DNA of 24,357 nt, taken from a virus. Shown here in pieces: positions 6,545-13,106 of the stretch (positions are counted from its first letter, which is position 1; each line of letters begins with the position of its first letter). Below the pieces are notes generated by a model. That model saw only the letters and a program-made list of their open reading frames with translations. It searched no databases and was not told where the DNA came from. Where the stretch lies: positions 1 through 24,357 of IMG/VR virus record IMGVR_UViG_3300027759_000410; one strand, 5' to 3'. The position numbers and the translations under genes are program-made.

Positions 6545-6891
6545 ATTGGAAAAAAGAGATTGATCGCATTGATTTAGATTTCATGGAAGTAAATCACCAC
6601 TCCATGGTTGGATATTATCAAATCAAAGATGTGCATTTCAAAGTGAACATTGATTGGTGGAAAAACAATTATGATTTTGAAACCGCTCGATATGACATTG
6701 ACATCAAGATGGTAGATGGAGTATGGTGGACCGATGAGGAGCCAACCGATAAGGTCATGGAGTTTGGTCCAGGATACAAGGAATGGATGCTTTCAATGAT
6801 TGAGCACTTGATGGATGAGAGAGATTTCCTAAATGAATATACTTGGGGAAATGATAATGATGAAATTGATTGGGATGAGTATGGTATTTAA
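6541..6891 (+). CDS. Hypothetical acidic protein
   Basis: The product is 116 residues, very rich in Asp, Glu and Trp, with DVHFKVNIDWWKNNYDFETA in the middle and an acidic tail (NDNDEIDWDEYGI). Residues 20-55 look like beta-strands and residues 75-97 like a helix. The strong negative charge would suit DNA mimicry or binding to a basic host protein, but this is speculation. It overlaps the previous stop by four bases. Confidence 0.7.
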   Translation: MNWKKEIDRIDLDFMEVNHHSMVGYYQIKDVHFKVNIDWWKNNYDFETARYDIDIKMVDGVWWTDEEPTDKVMEFGPGYKEWMLSMIEHLMDERDFLNEYTWGNDNDEIDWDEYGI

Positions 6892-6901
6892 ACTACAAAG
6901 G

Positions 6902-7009
6902 ATGAAAAGGTTTTGGACAACCAAGTCATCCGCAGAAACAATCAGAGGTACATTTAACGAGGAACTGTACAAAAGAATTTGTGAAATAAAGTTCAATCAA
7001 AAGCTATGA
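6902..7009 (+). CDS. Tiny basic hypothetical protein
   Basis: The ORF encodes 35 residues starting MKRFWTTKSSAETIRG. It lies 10 bases after the acidic protein gene and its stop overlaps the next start (ATGA at 7006). The chain of overlaps through 7250 supports real translation. No function is evident. Confidence 0.5.
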   Translation: MKRFWTTKSSAETIRGTFNEELYKRICEIKFNQKL

Positions 7010-7119
7010 GCTACAAAAGAAAAGAGAACTATGAAGCATCAATGCTTGGTATTGCGTTGAGCTTCGGTATCGCAGGAGTGTTAATCATCATTAAATTAGT
7101 GTCGCTATGTATAAATTAA
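7006..7119 (+). CDS. Tiny single-pass membrane protein
   Basis: The 37-residue ORF starts MSYKRKENYEASM and continues into a hydrophobic segment, LGIALSFGIAGVLIIIKLV, covering most of the second half. The basic N-terminus predicts cytoplasmic placement. It is the second small membrane protein in the early operon. It overlaps the preceding stop by four bases and the following start by 13. Confidence 0.52.
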   Translation: MSYKRKENYEASMLGIALSFGIAGVLIIIKLVSLCIN

Positions 7120-7250
7120 CCTACATTATCGGAAAAAGAACAGTTCAAAGTTGGAATTTTCACTCAAAGTCACTTGCATACTGGATGAAGTCGGAGCTTT
7201 TAACCAAAGGAGGATATGACATGGGGAAATTTAAAGTGGAGCCGTTATGA
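7107..7250 (+). CDS. Small basic hypothetical protein
   Basis: This 47-residue ORF begins MYKLTYIIGKRTVQSW and ends KFKVEPL. It has the look of a compact beta-alpha-beta mini-domain and carries a net positive charge. It overlaps the membrane mini-protein by 13 bases and the winged-helix gene by four (ATGA at 7247). The family is unknown. Confidence 0.55.
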   Translation: MYKLTYIIGKRTVQSWNFHSKSLAYWMKSELLTKGGYDMGKFKVEPL

Positions 7251-7435
7251 ATCAGCATCGAATCATGCGAGTAATCAAGCTCATTGAATTCCTTAAAGAG
7301 AAGCCTCGACACATTTACACGATGAGCAGATATCTTCAAATCAGTGAACGATCAGTATACCGATATCTCAAGATGTATGAGCAGTTAGGATACCAGGTGG
7401 AAAGAGATATAAACAAAAAATACTTTATAAGATGA
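7247..7435 (+). CDS. Winged-helix DNA-binding protein (HTH_11/DeoR-like)
   Basis: The 62 residues are essentially one wHTH domain: a first helix (IMRVIKLIEFLKEKP), a helix-turn-helix at about 24-42 (YTMSRYLQISERSVYRYLKM) and the wing LGYQVERDINKKYFIR. The form is that of the N-terminal domains of DeoR/HTH_11 regulators, here without an effector domain. It is probably an early transcription regulator and could bind the symmetrical sites in either flanking intergenic region. It is coupled to the DnaA-like gene by an ATGA overlap. Confidence 0.75.
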   Translation: MNQHRIMRVIKLIEFLKEKPRHIYTMSRYLQISERSVYRYLKMYEQLGYQVERDINKKYFIR

Positions 7436-7833
7436 CAAAACAAGATAAAATAAAAGCAATCAAACACATCATTCAACGCGATCAATTGGATGTAACAAGT
7501 CGACACCAGGTATTGACAATGAGGAGAAGATATCTAATGGCAGAACTGAGGGGATTGAATCTTCCATTTCATGCGATTGGTGAGTATTTCAATCGAGGTC
7601 ATGCAACAGTGATGCACAACATCAAGCTGCACAATTGGTCCATTGAAAGTGGTGATTTATATTACATCACCGTTATCCAAGATGATATTGACGAGCTTCA
7701 GGGGAATGCTCATGTGAAAAAAATGAGATTTCTTCGTGATGAGATTCTTAAATGTAAGTCATACAATCAGCTCAAAGCAATCAAGAGAAGAGTGTTGAGG
7801 AACGAATATGAGGAATTGTTATCAGTTGAGTAA
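7432..7833 (+). CDS. DnaA domain IV-like DNA-binding protein
   Basis: The 133-residue product contains RRRYLMAELRGLNLPFHAIGEYFNRGHATVMHNI... across residues 31-66, which follows the DnaA C-terminal pattern: a helix ending in R, LxLPxIG, then F..R.HATV.H, the DnaA-box-binding signature. There is no ATPase domain. It is likely to bind a DnaA-box-like site and either help the host DnaA or primase-helicase open the origin, or repress. Its neighbour downstream is the iteron-bearing gap at 7834-8157, which is the natural candidate target. The stop is at 7831-7833, just before the first iteron. Confidence 0.72.
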   Translation: MTKQDKIKAIKHIIQRDQLDVTSRHQVLTMRRRYLMAELRGLNLPFHAIGEYFNRGHATVMHNIKLHNWSIESGDLYYITVIQDDIDELQGNAHVKKMRFLRDEILKCKSYNQLKAIKRRVLRNEYEELLSVE

Positions 7834-8035
7834 TAAAATAGGTACACAAGTACACATTTTCGGTCATATACTTATACTTATTTAATTATTTTGAGAATCG
7901 GAAAAAATAATATTTTCAAAAAATACCAAAAAAACGTGAAAATGTGTACCAAAATCGCCGAAACACTAGTAAACATTGAATTTTAATAGGTACACATTTA
8001 GGTACACATTGAGGTACTAATTGAAAATAAAGTGT
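7834..8035 (+). other. Candidate phage replication origin (iterons flanking an AT-rich tract)
   Basis: This gap has no gene. It contains repeats of GGTACACATT on both sides of a very AT-rich stretch (about 7866-7937, including ACTTATACTTAT), directly after a DnaA domain IV-like gene and before the primase-helicase. Iterons plus a probable unwinding element plus adjacent initiator genes is the classical phage and plasmid origin layout. Function is inferred; an operator array is the alternative. Confidence 0.6.
7841..8022. repeat. GGTACACATT iteron family
   Basis: Direct copies are at 7841-7848 (GGTACACA), 7850-7861 (GTACACATTTTC), 7989-7998 and 8001-8010 (GGTACACATT), and a degenerate one at 8013-8022 (GGTACTAATT). 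The last three have exact 12-bp spacing. An inverted copy at 7938-7950 (GAAAATGTGTACC) is the exact complement of the 7850 copy over 12 bases. Confidence 0.85.
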
Positions 8036-8037
8036 AT

Positions 8038-8070
8038 TTTGTTGAGTAATGGAATAAATTACTATCTTTG
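8038..8070 (+). promoter_or_regulatory. Bacteroidetes-type promoter for the replication operon
   Basis: TTTG (8038-8041) and TATCTTTG (8063-8070) are 21 bases apart. The -7 box is identical to that of the early promoter at 6143-6150, so the same host sigma factor probably reads both. Transcription would start about 8075-8077, at the edge of the G-rich leader arm. Confidence 0.75.
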
Positions 8071-8072
8071 TT

Positions 8073-8144
8073 GAGGGGTTGTCGGAGGCATCCACTTAAA
8101 AGGTTTTCACTGTTCCTTTCCCCCTCTTTTTTTTTAACAGTGAA
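8073..8144 (+). promoter_or_regulatory. Structured leader with interleaved hairpins (attenuator or pseudoknot)
   Basis: Two arms pair in an interleaved order: GAGGGG (8073-8078) with CCCCTC (8121-8126), and TTCACTGTT (8106-8114) with AACAGTGAA (8136-8144). The first pairing is followed at once by nine T residues, like a terminator. The second pairing encloses a 21-base loop made only of pyrimidines. The pairings can coexist only as a pseudoknot, otherwise they exclude each other. The structure ends 13 bases before the primase-helicase ATG, so control of that operon is plausible. Confidence 0.55.
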
Positions 8145-8157
8145 CTAAAACAGTATT

Positions 8158-10548
8158 ATGATCGTTTCAATTTTTAAGAAGGTAACGGATACCACAAATC
8201 CATTCAACAAATCAGCTCTCTATTGTCTTGAAAGAATTCGAGATGGTAAGTCAAAGGAATTGGTTGAGCAAATCAGAGCTTGTGCCACAAAGGATGAGCA
8301 AAAACAATACAAGAATCAGCTTCCTGGAGTTTGCTTCAATGGAACTTTCAAGAGTCGCTCAGTGAAAGGTATCGAACAAAGGTCCGGATTAATGATATTG
8401 GACTTTGACAACATGAGTCACACTGCTGAGGCAATTCAATTCAAGGATGCATTGATGTTCAACAACTATGTTTTCAGTGCATGGATATCACCAAGCGGAA
8501 AAGGAGTGAAGGCATTGGTCAAGATTCCAACTGAGGGAGATTTCAAAGGATATTTCGATGCCTTGAAAACTTACTTTGATTCTGATTATTGGGATAGTTC
8601 AGGAAGTAACCTTGACCGATTCTGTTTTGAGTCATATGATCCAGATATTTACATAAATCAAGATTCATTGCTTTGGAGTGCTATCGAAGAGCCGGAGATT
8701 GAGGAAATTGGCTCAATGGATGTGATGATTCCAATCAAATCGGACAACCGTATCATTGAAAACTTGATGAAATGGTGGGAACGGAAGTATGGAATGGTAC
8801 CAGGTGAGAAGAATAATAACCTCTTTAAACTTGCAGCTGCATTCAATGACTTCGGTATTCAGAAAACTGAATGCGAGAATGTGATGCTTCGCTTTGATGA
8901 AGGAGGGAAGGAGAATGAGATTCGAAAGATAATCAAATCAGCATATTCAAAGACATCTCAATTCGGGACCAGGTACTTCGAAGATAATACATCTAGGGCG
9001 AAGATTGAAAAGCACATTCGAGCAGGTAAAAAGACAAACGATATCATCAAGATACTTCCTGAGTTTACTCAAGATGAAGTTGAGAAGTGCGTTGATGCCA
9101 TTAAGGAAACCGGAAACATTGAGGATTTTTGGACTTATAACAATCAGAATCGAATTCAACTCAGCATCCATCAATATAAGTTTTGGCTCCAACAAAACAA
9201 CTTTTTCAAATACTTTCCTGCTGATTCCAATACTTACTCATTCATTAAGAAGGAGCAGAATCTGATTGAGGAAACCAATGAGAAGAGAATCAAGGATTTC
9301 ACACTCAGCTCTCTATTATCAAGGGAGGAGATTGGATTCCAACCGTATGATTTGATGGCAGGTGCGACAAAATACTTCACATCTGAATTCCTTTCGATGT
9401 TAGATAGTGCTCAAGTTGAGATGATGGAGGATACTGCGGATAAATGTTATCTATATTACCGGAATTGTGCGGTGGAAATCACCAAGCAAGGGATATTTAA
9501 ACACGAGTACATTGACCTGGATGGATATGTATGGAAAAGGCAGATAATTGACCGAGAATATATTTCTAGTGATCACCATAAAAGTGAGTTTAGAACATTT
9601 CTATGGTTGGTAAGTGGCAAAGATTCAGCAAAGTACAACTCATTTAAGTCAGTTATTGGATACTTGATGCATTCATACAAGACCTCAGCGAGTAATAAAG
9701 CAATAATATTCAATGATGAAACCATATCAGAGAATCCGAATGGAGGAAGTGGAAAAGGATTGTTTTGGAATGCATTGGCTAAGTTAAAAAAGGTAGCATC
9801 AATTGATGGAAAGACATTTGAATTCACCAAAGGATTTCCTTATCAAACAGTGTCAACCGATACTCAGCTCTTGGTATTCGATGATGTGAAAAAGAACTTC
9901 AACTTTGAGAATCTCTTCTCATTGATTACCGAGGGAATCACATTGGAGTACAAAGGGCAGGATGCCATCAAGATACCAGTGAATAAATCTCCCAAAATTA
10001 TCATCACTACCAACTACACAATTGGTGGAGTGGGTGGCTCATTCGAGAGAAGGAAGTTTGAAGTGGAGATGAGTAACTATTTTGGTCACACACGATCACC
10101 ATTGGATGAGTTTGGTCATATGTTGTTTGATGATTGGAATGATGAGGAATGGGTAATCTTTGACAACTTCATGATTCAATGCTGCCAATACTACCTGAAG
10201 AATGGATTGGTATCTCATGAGTTCACCAACCTGGATGTGCGTAAATTTATCAAAGAAACGTGTTTTGAGTTTTACGATTGGTCCAATGATGGGAATCTTC
10301 CATTGAATGTACGGTTGTACAAAGACGAGCTTCATGAGGCATTCACTAATGAATACACCGATTACGCCAAACTGAGCAAAAAGAAATTCTCTCAATGGCT
10401 GAGTATTTTTGGACATTATCATGGATACAAGATTGATGAGAATAAAACAAACAACCGGAGATGGATTGAATTCGGAAGGACCGATAAAACACCAAGTGAT
10501 CCGGATGATATTTGGGATGAGTTAAACGATAAAGCAAAGAAGATATGA
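8158..10548 (+). CDS. Primase-helicase (VirE-N/BT4734-like primase domain plus D5-like SF3 helicase)
   Basis: This 796-residue protein is the main replication enzyme here. The N-terminal third matches the BT4734/VirE N-terminal family, related to archaeo-eukaryotic primases: LDFDN (Asp82, Asp84), SPSGKGVKAL (from residue 111) and CFESYDPDIYI (from about 156). The C-terminal half is a D5-like superfamily 3 helicase: Walker A NGGSGKG (Lys533), Walker B LLVFDD (Asp575-Asp576), sensor TTNYT (Asn619) and likely arginine finger SFERR (Arg631-632). It should unwind the origin and prime synthesis. It follows the iteron gap and structured leader, and overlaps the nuclease gene by four bases. Confidence 0.88.
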   Translation: MIVSIFKKVTDTTNPFNKSALYCLERIRDGKSKELVEQIRACATKDEQKQYKNQLPGVCFNGTFKSRSVKGIEQRSGLMILDFDNMSHTAEAIQFKDALMFNNYVFSAWISPSGKGVKALVKIPTEGDFKGYFDALKTYFDSDYWDSSGSNLDRFCFESYDPDIYINQDSLLWSAIEEPEIEEIGSMDVMIPIKSDNRIIENLMKWWERKYGMVPGEKNNNLFKLAAAFNDFGIQKTECENVMLRFDEGGKENEIRKIIKSAYSKTSQFGTRYFEDNTSRAKIEKHIRAGKKTNDIIKILPEFTQDEVEKCVDAIKETGNIEDFWTYNNQNRIQLSIHQYKFWLQQNNFFKYFPADSNTYSFIKKEQNLIEETNEKRIKDFTLSSLLSREEIGFQPYDLMAGATKYFTSEFLSMLDSAQVEMMEDTADKCYLYYRNCAVEITKQGIFKHEYIDLDGYVWKRQIIDREYISSDHHKSEFRTFLWLVSGKDSAKYNSFKSVIGYLMHSYKTSASNKAIIFNDETISENPNGGSGKGLFWNALAKLKKVASIDGKTFEFTKGFPYQTVSTDTQLLVFDDVKKNFNFENLFSLITEGITLEYKGQDAIKIPVNKSPKIIITTNYTIGGVGGSFERRKFEVEMSNYFGHTRSPLDEFGHMLFDDWNDEEWVIFDNFMIQCCQYYLKNGLVSHEFTNLDVRKFIKETCFEFYDWSNDGNLPLNVRLYKDELHEAFTNEYTDYAKLSKKKFSQWLSIFGHYHGYKIDENKTNNRRWIEFGRTDKTPSDPDDIWDELNDKAKKI

Positions 10549-11003
10549 CAAAACAAAACAAAGAACGAATCAAAGACCTCGAAAGAGCTCTCACACGAGC
10601 GAAGTATCCAAAGATGCCATATGTGGATTCATTTCTCACCAATTGGAAGGATAACTCAGCGAATGCACTCACCAAATCCATATGCGGATTCCTTCAGATG
10701 AGTGGATGCCAAGCGGAGCGAATCAACACCATGGGAGTGTATCGCAAAAAGTACCGTACTGATGGAGTGGAGATGGGAGGGCAATGGACCAAAGGAACGG
10801 GAACACCAGGCTCTGCGGATATCTCGGCAACCATTAGAGGTCGCTCAGTCAAGATTGAAGTCAAGTATGGGAAGGATAGGCAATCAGATGCACAAAAAGT
10901 ATATCAAAAAATGATTGAAGATGCTGGAGGAGTGTACTATATCTCAAGAACTTTTGATGATTTCATTGAATTTTACGATGAATTTATTGCCAATCTAAAA
11001 TAG
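10545..11003 (+). CDS. VRR-NUC domain nuclease
   Basis: The 152-residue protein carries a PD-(D/E)xK nuclease core in its C-terminal half: GTPGSADI (Asp92), then KIEVKYG (Glu105, Lys107), then RQSDAQKVYQKMIEDAGGVYYI. This order is the VRR-NUC pattern found in phage structure-specific nucleases and Holliday-junction resolvases. It is likely to process branched DNA made in replication and recombination. Its start overlaps the primase-helicase stop (ATGA), and a promoter-like site separates it from the annealing-protein gene. Confidence 0.82.
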   Translation: MTKQNKERIKDLERALTRAKYPKMPYVDSFLTNWKDNSANALTKSICGFLQMSGCQAERINTMGVYRKKYRTDGVEMGGQWTKGTGTPGSADISATIRGRSVKIEVKYGKDRQSDAQKVYQKMIEDAGGVYYISRTFDDFIEFYDEFIANLK

Positions 11004-11016
11004 TTTATTATCTTTA
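10987..11016 (+). promoter_or_regulatory. Probable promoter for the recombination operon
   Basis: TTG (10987-10989) and TATCTTTA (11009-11016) are 19 bases apart, a one-base variant of the box used at 6143 and 8063. It overlaps the end of the nuclease gene and would give a leader of about 18 bases before the ATG at 11039. Confidence 0.6.
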
Positions 11017-11038
11017 TTGAAAATTAACACGCTAAATA

Positions 11039-11560
11039 ATGGAAAAACAAGAGAAAACAGTCGCAACACTGTACCAAAAGTTGCATCTTGCTAAGCAGCA
11101 AATCGGAAAGGTAGCAAAGAATGCTACGAATCCACATTTCAAAAAGTCATATGCCGACATCAATGCACTGCTCACCGCAGTCGAGCCAATTCTTTTAGAG
11201 AATGGATTGATTCTACTTCAACCAATTGTTGGAAATGATGTGGTGACGAGAATCATTGACATCGATTCAGGTGAGATGGTTGAATCATTCATGACTTTGC
11301 CGATTATTACGGATCCACAAAAGGTATTGAGTGCAGTGACTTACTTCCGAAGAGGAACATTGCAATCACTTCTCTCACTTCAGGCAGTGGATGATGATGG
11401 AAAGGCAGCATCGATTGCAGTCGCTCCGGTTAAACCTGCATTGGACAATGCGAGATTCGAATCCGCAGTGGCATCCATTCAAGCAGGAAAGTACACAAAG
11501 GAACAATTGATTGAGAAATGGTCATTGACTGAGGTACAACTTAAAGCATTAGAATTATGA
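11039..11560 (+). CDS. erf: ERF-family single-strand annealing protein
   Basis: The 173-residue product follows the ERF recombinase pattern: LYQKLHLAKQQIGKVAKNATNPHFKKSYADINALL, then a VEPILLENGLILLQP block, VVTRIIDIDSGEMVES, and the conserved end of the core AVTYFRRGTLQSLLSL followed by DDDGKAAS. It anneals complementary single strands and drives phage recombination and perhaps circularisation. The C-terminal 45 residues end in a helical module (KYTKEQLIEKWSLTEVQLKAL). The next gene encodes the expected exonuclease partner and overlaps by four bases. Confidence 0.9.
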   Translation: MEKQEKTVATLYQKLHLAKQQIGKVAKNATNPHFKKSYADINALLTAVEPILLENGLILLQPIVGNDVVTRIIDIDSGEMVESFMTLPIITDPQKVLSAVTYFRRGTLQSLLSLQAVDDDGKAASIAVAPVKPALDNARFESAVASIQAGKYTKEQLIEKWSLTEVQLKALEL

Positions 11561-12174
11561 AATGGCATCCATCCTCCATCGGCAAGTTGATGACCAATGG
11601 CCGAGGCAAGAATGAAATGGGACAAACTGCAAAAACTTACATCAAGCAAGTTGCTAAGGAAAACTTCTACGGATACCGCAGTCAAATCAATTCCAAGTAT
11701 ATTGAGAAGGGATTGAGTCAAGAGCAGGATTCAATTGACCTGCTCAACACGGTGCGATTCGAGGGATACGTCAAGAATACCGTGCGAATGGTTGACGAGC
11801 TGATGACCGGTGAAGCGGATATCATCACCAACGATTCAATCATTGACATCAAAACATCCTGGTCATTGGATACCTTTCCAGTGATGGCAGAGGATGGATA
11901 TGATGCAATCTATGAGTGGCAGCTTCGTGCTTACATGATGCTATATGACCGACCTAAAGCAGAATTAATCTATTGCATGGTAACTACATCCAACGAGCTA
12001 CTGAACGAGTGGGAGAACTTAGATATGCACCGCGTTGACCACATCGCACCGGAGAAGAGAATCACCGTACTTTCATTTGATCGTGATGAGCAGAAGGAGA
12101 AGGAGATGGTTGAGAGATTGGAATTGTGTACTGAGTATTATAATGAGTATTATAAATTATTGGAAGCGAAATGA
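11557..12174 (+). CDS. Lambda-exonuclease/YqaJ-like recombination nuclease
   Basis: The 205-residue protein has the PD-(D/E)xK exonuclease signature: KGLSQEQDSI with Glu56, TGEADII with Asp88, IDIKTSW with Asp97 and Lys99, and the following EWQLRAYM with Gln122. Such enzymes resect double-stranded ends to give single strands for the annealing protein encoded just upstream. The pair overlap by four bases, consistent with a functional complex. The ERF-exonuclease pairing is well known in phages. Confidence 0.85.
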   Translation: MKWHPSSIGKLMTNGRGKNEMGQTAKTYIKQVAKENFYGYRSQINSKYIEKGLSQEQDSIDLLNTVRFEGYVKNTVRMVDELMTGEADIITNDSIIDIKTSWSLDTFPVMAEDGYDAIYEWQLRAYMMLYDRPKAELIYCMVTTSNELLNEWENLDMHRVDHIAPEKRITVLSFDRDEQKEKEMVERLELCTEYYNEYYKLLEAK

Positions 12175-12365
12175 AAATAACTATACAACAATACGAACAC
12201 ACTGTAAGCCACGAAGTACCTCACAATGATGTTGACCTTGACGAAGCATTGAGAATGTGTGAAGGACTACTAAAGGCAATTGGCTACCATTTCACTGGCA
12301 ACCTTGAGATAGTAAACGAGTGGAAAGATAACGATGAGTGGAAGGAACAAATCAATCAAGAATAA
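12171..12365 (+). CDS. Small hypothetical protein
   Basis: The 64-residue ORF begins MKITIQQYEHTVSHEVPHND and continues with a helix (DLDEALRMCEGLLKAIGY) and an acidic end. It overlaps the exonuclease stop (ATGA). The pattern of a short beta start, DVDLDEAL helix and acidic tail is common in small Bacteroidetes phage proteins between recombination genes, but I assign no function. It marks the start of a stretch whose base use is less biased than its neighbours. Confidence 0.65.
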   Translation: MKITIQQYEHTVSHEVPHNDVDLDEALRMCEGLLKAIGYHFTGNLEIVNEWKDNDEWKEQINQE

Positions 12366-12382
12366 GTGGCAATTTTTACCAC
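12366..12382. repeat. Short inverted repeat after a stop codon
   Basis: GTGGCAA (12366-12372) faces TTACCAC (12376-12382) with one mismatch, immediately after the stop at 12363-12365. There is no long T tract, so an operator or weak RNA hairpin is more likely than a terminator. Confidence 0.35.
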
Positions 12383-12405
12383 ATATATTAAATAGAAATG
12401 ATAAC

Positions 12406-12597
12406 TAAACAACAAGAACAATGAAACAAGATAAGTCATGGAAAATAGAGAAAAGACTTTTTTTCTTAAAAAACAAAATACTTTATTGTAAAGCAAATGG
12501 TTTAAGACCTTATTATTTCCATCAACAATTGGAAGTTGAAACAAACAAATGGTTCAAGCAAAGAAGCGAAGAATATAAACAACAAGAACAATGAAAC
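12406..12597 (+). repeat. Exact 22-bp direct repeat spanning two start codons
   Basis: The same 22 bases occur at 12406-12427 and 12576-12597, exactly 170 bases apart, each spanning AACAACAAGAACAATGAAAC with the ATG of a gene inside it. The unit in between holds one small gene (12421-12594). This suggests insertion or deletion of a one-gene cassette by recombination between the copies. Confidence 0.85.
12421..12594 (+). CDS. Small basic hypothetical protein in repeat-bounded cassette
   Basis: This 57-residue ORF starts MKQDKSWKIEKRLFFLKNK and ends EYKQQEQ, rich in Lys, Gln and aromatic residues. Its start codon lies in the first copy of the 22-bp repeat and its stop overlaps the second (ATGA at 12591). 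Its A+T-rich codons differ from the flanking recombination genes, so it may be a recent gain. The family is unknown. Confidence 0.6.
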   Translation: MKQDKSWKIEKRLFFLKNKILYCKANGLRPYYFHQQLEVETNKWFKQRSEEYKQQEQ

Positions 12598-13106
12598 TAT
12601 ACGAGAATTTTATTAATGACGGCACTTTAACTAATTTTTATGGTGGCAAGACAGATAGTGGGTATAAATTACAAATTAACGGTGAAGAAAAAATGAAGAT
12701 AGATATTGATGACTTCAACCGAAAGGCAGAACACATTATTGAAACTGTTGTTAAACCACAAGTAGCAAAATACGAATTAAGTAAACAATTAAACAAATCA
12801 AATATGGAATTAACAGTAACCGGCACAATCAAAGTAATTGAGCCAATCAAGCAAATCAGCGACAAGTTCTCAGTGAGAATGTTCGTATTAACAGTTCCCA
12901 ATGGAGAGTATCCTCAAGAGGTTATCTTCCAACTAGCTCAAGACAAGTGCAAATTGATTGAGAACTATTCACCTGGTATCGACATCACTGTGAAATTCAA
13001 TCTCAGAGGTCGTGAGTACAATGGGAAGTATTATAATACTTTGGATGTATGGAATGTTCAATCAACACCGGTAGTAAGTGAGAGCTTTGACGATTCACCT
13101 TTCTGA
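12591..13106 (+). CDS. Single-stranded DNA-binding protein, DUF3127-like, with N-terminal extension
   Basis: Residues 72-171 form a DUF3127-type OB-fold protein: MELTVTGTIKVIEPIKQI, FSVRMFVLTV, EVIFQLAQDKC, ITVKFNLRGREYNGKYYNTLDVW, ending in FDDSPF. That acidic tip resembles the SSB tail used to recruit partner proteins. It should coat single strands for the ERF and exonuclease set. The first 71 residues are an extra module not usual in the family, ending just before Met72 (ATG at 12804), which is preceded by an A-rich leader-like stretch and could be a second start. The stop overlaps the next reading frames. Confidence 0.75.
   Translation: MKLYENFINDGTLTNFYGGKTDSGYKLQINGEEKMKIDIDDFNRKAEHIIETVVKPQVAKYELSKQLNKSNMELTVTGTIKVIEPIKQISDKFSVRMFVLTVPNGEYPQEVIFQLAQDKCKLIENYSPGIDITVKFNLRGREYNGKYYNTLDVWNVQSTPVVSESFDDSPF

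Noticed and set aside
7841-8022. CRISPR-like array
   Set aside because: The repeats are only 8-13 bases, occur in both orientations, and have 2-bp spacing or irregular gaps rather than unique spacers.
11455-11475. TTCGAATCC, reminiscent of a tRNA T-arm
   Set aside because: It is inside the ERF coding region and no acceptor or anticodon stem surrounds it.
12035-12229. A + strand open frame of 64 codons over the exonuclease end
   Set aside because: It is a frame shadow of the exonuclease gene with a low-complexity Arg-rich product and no leader.
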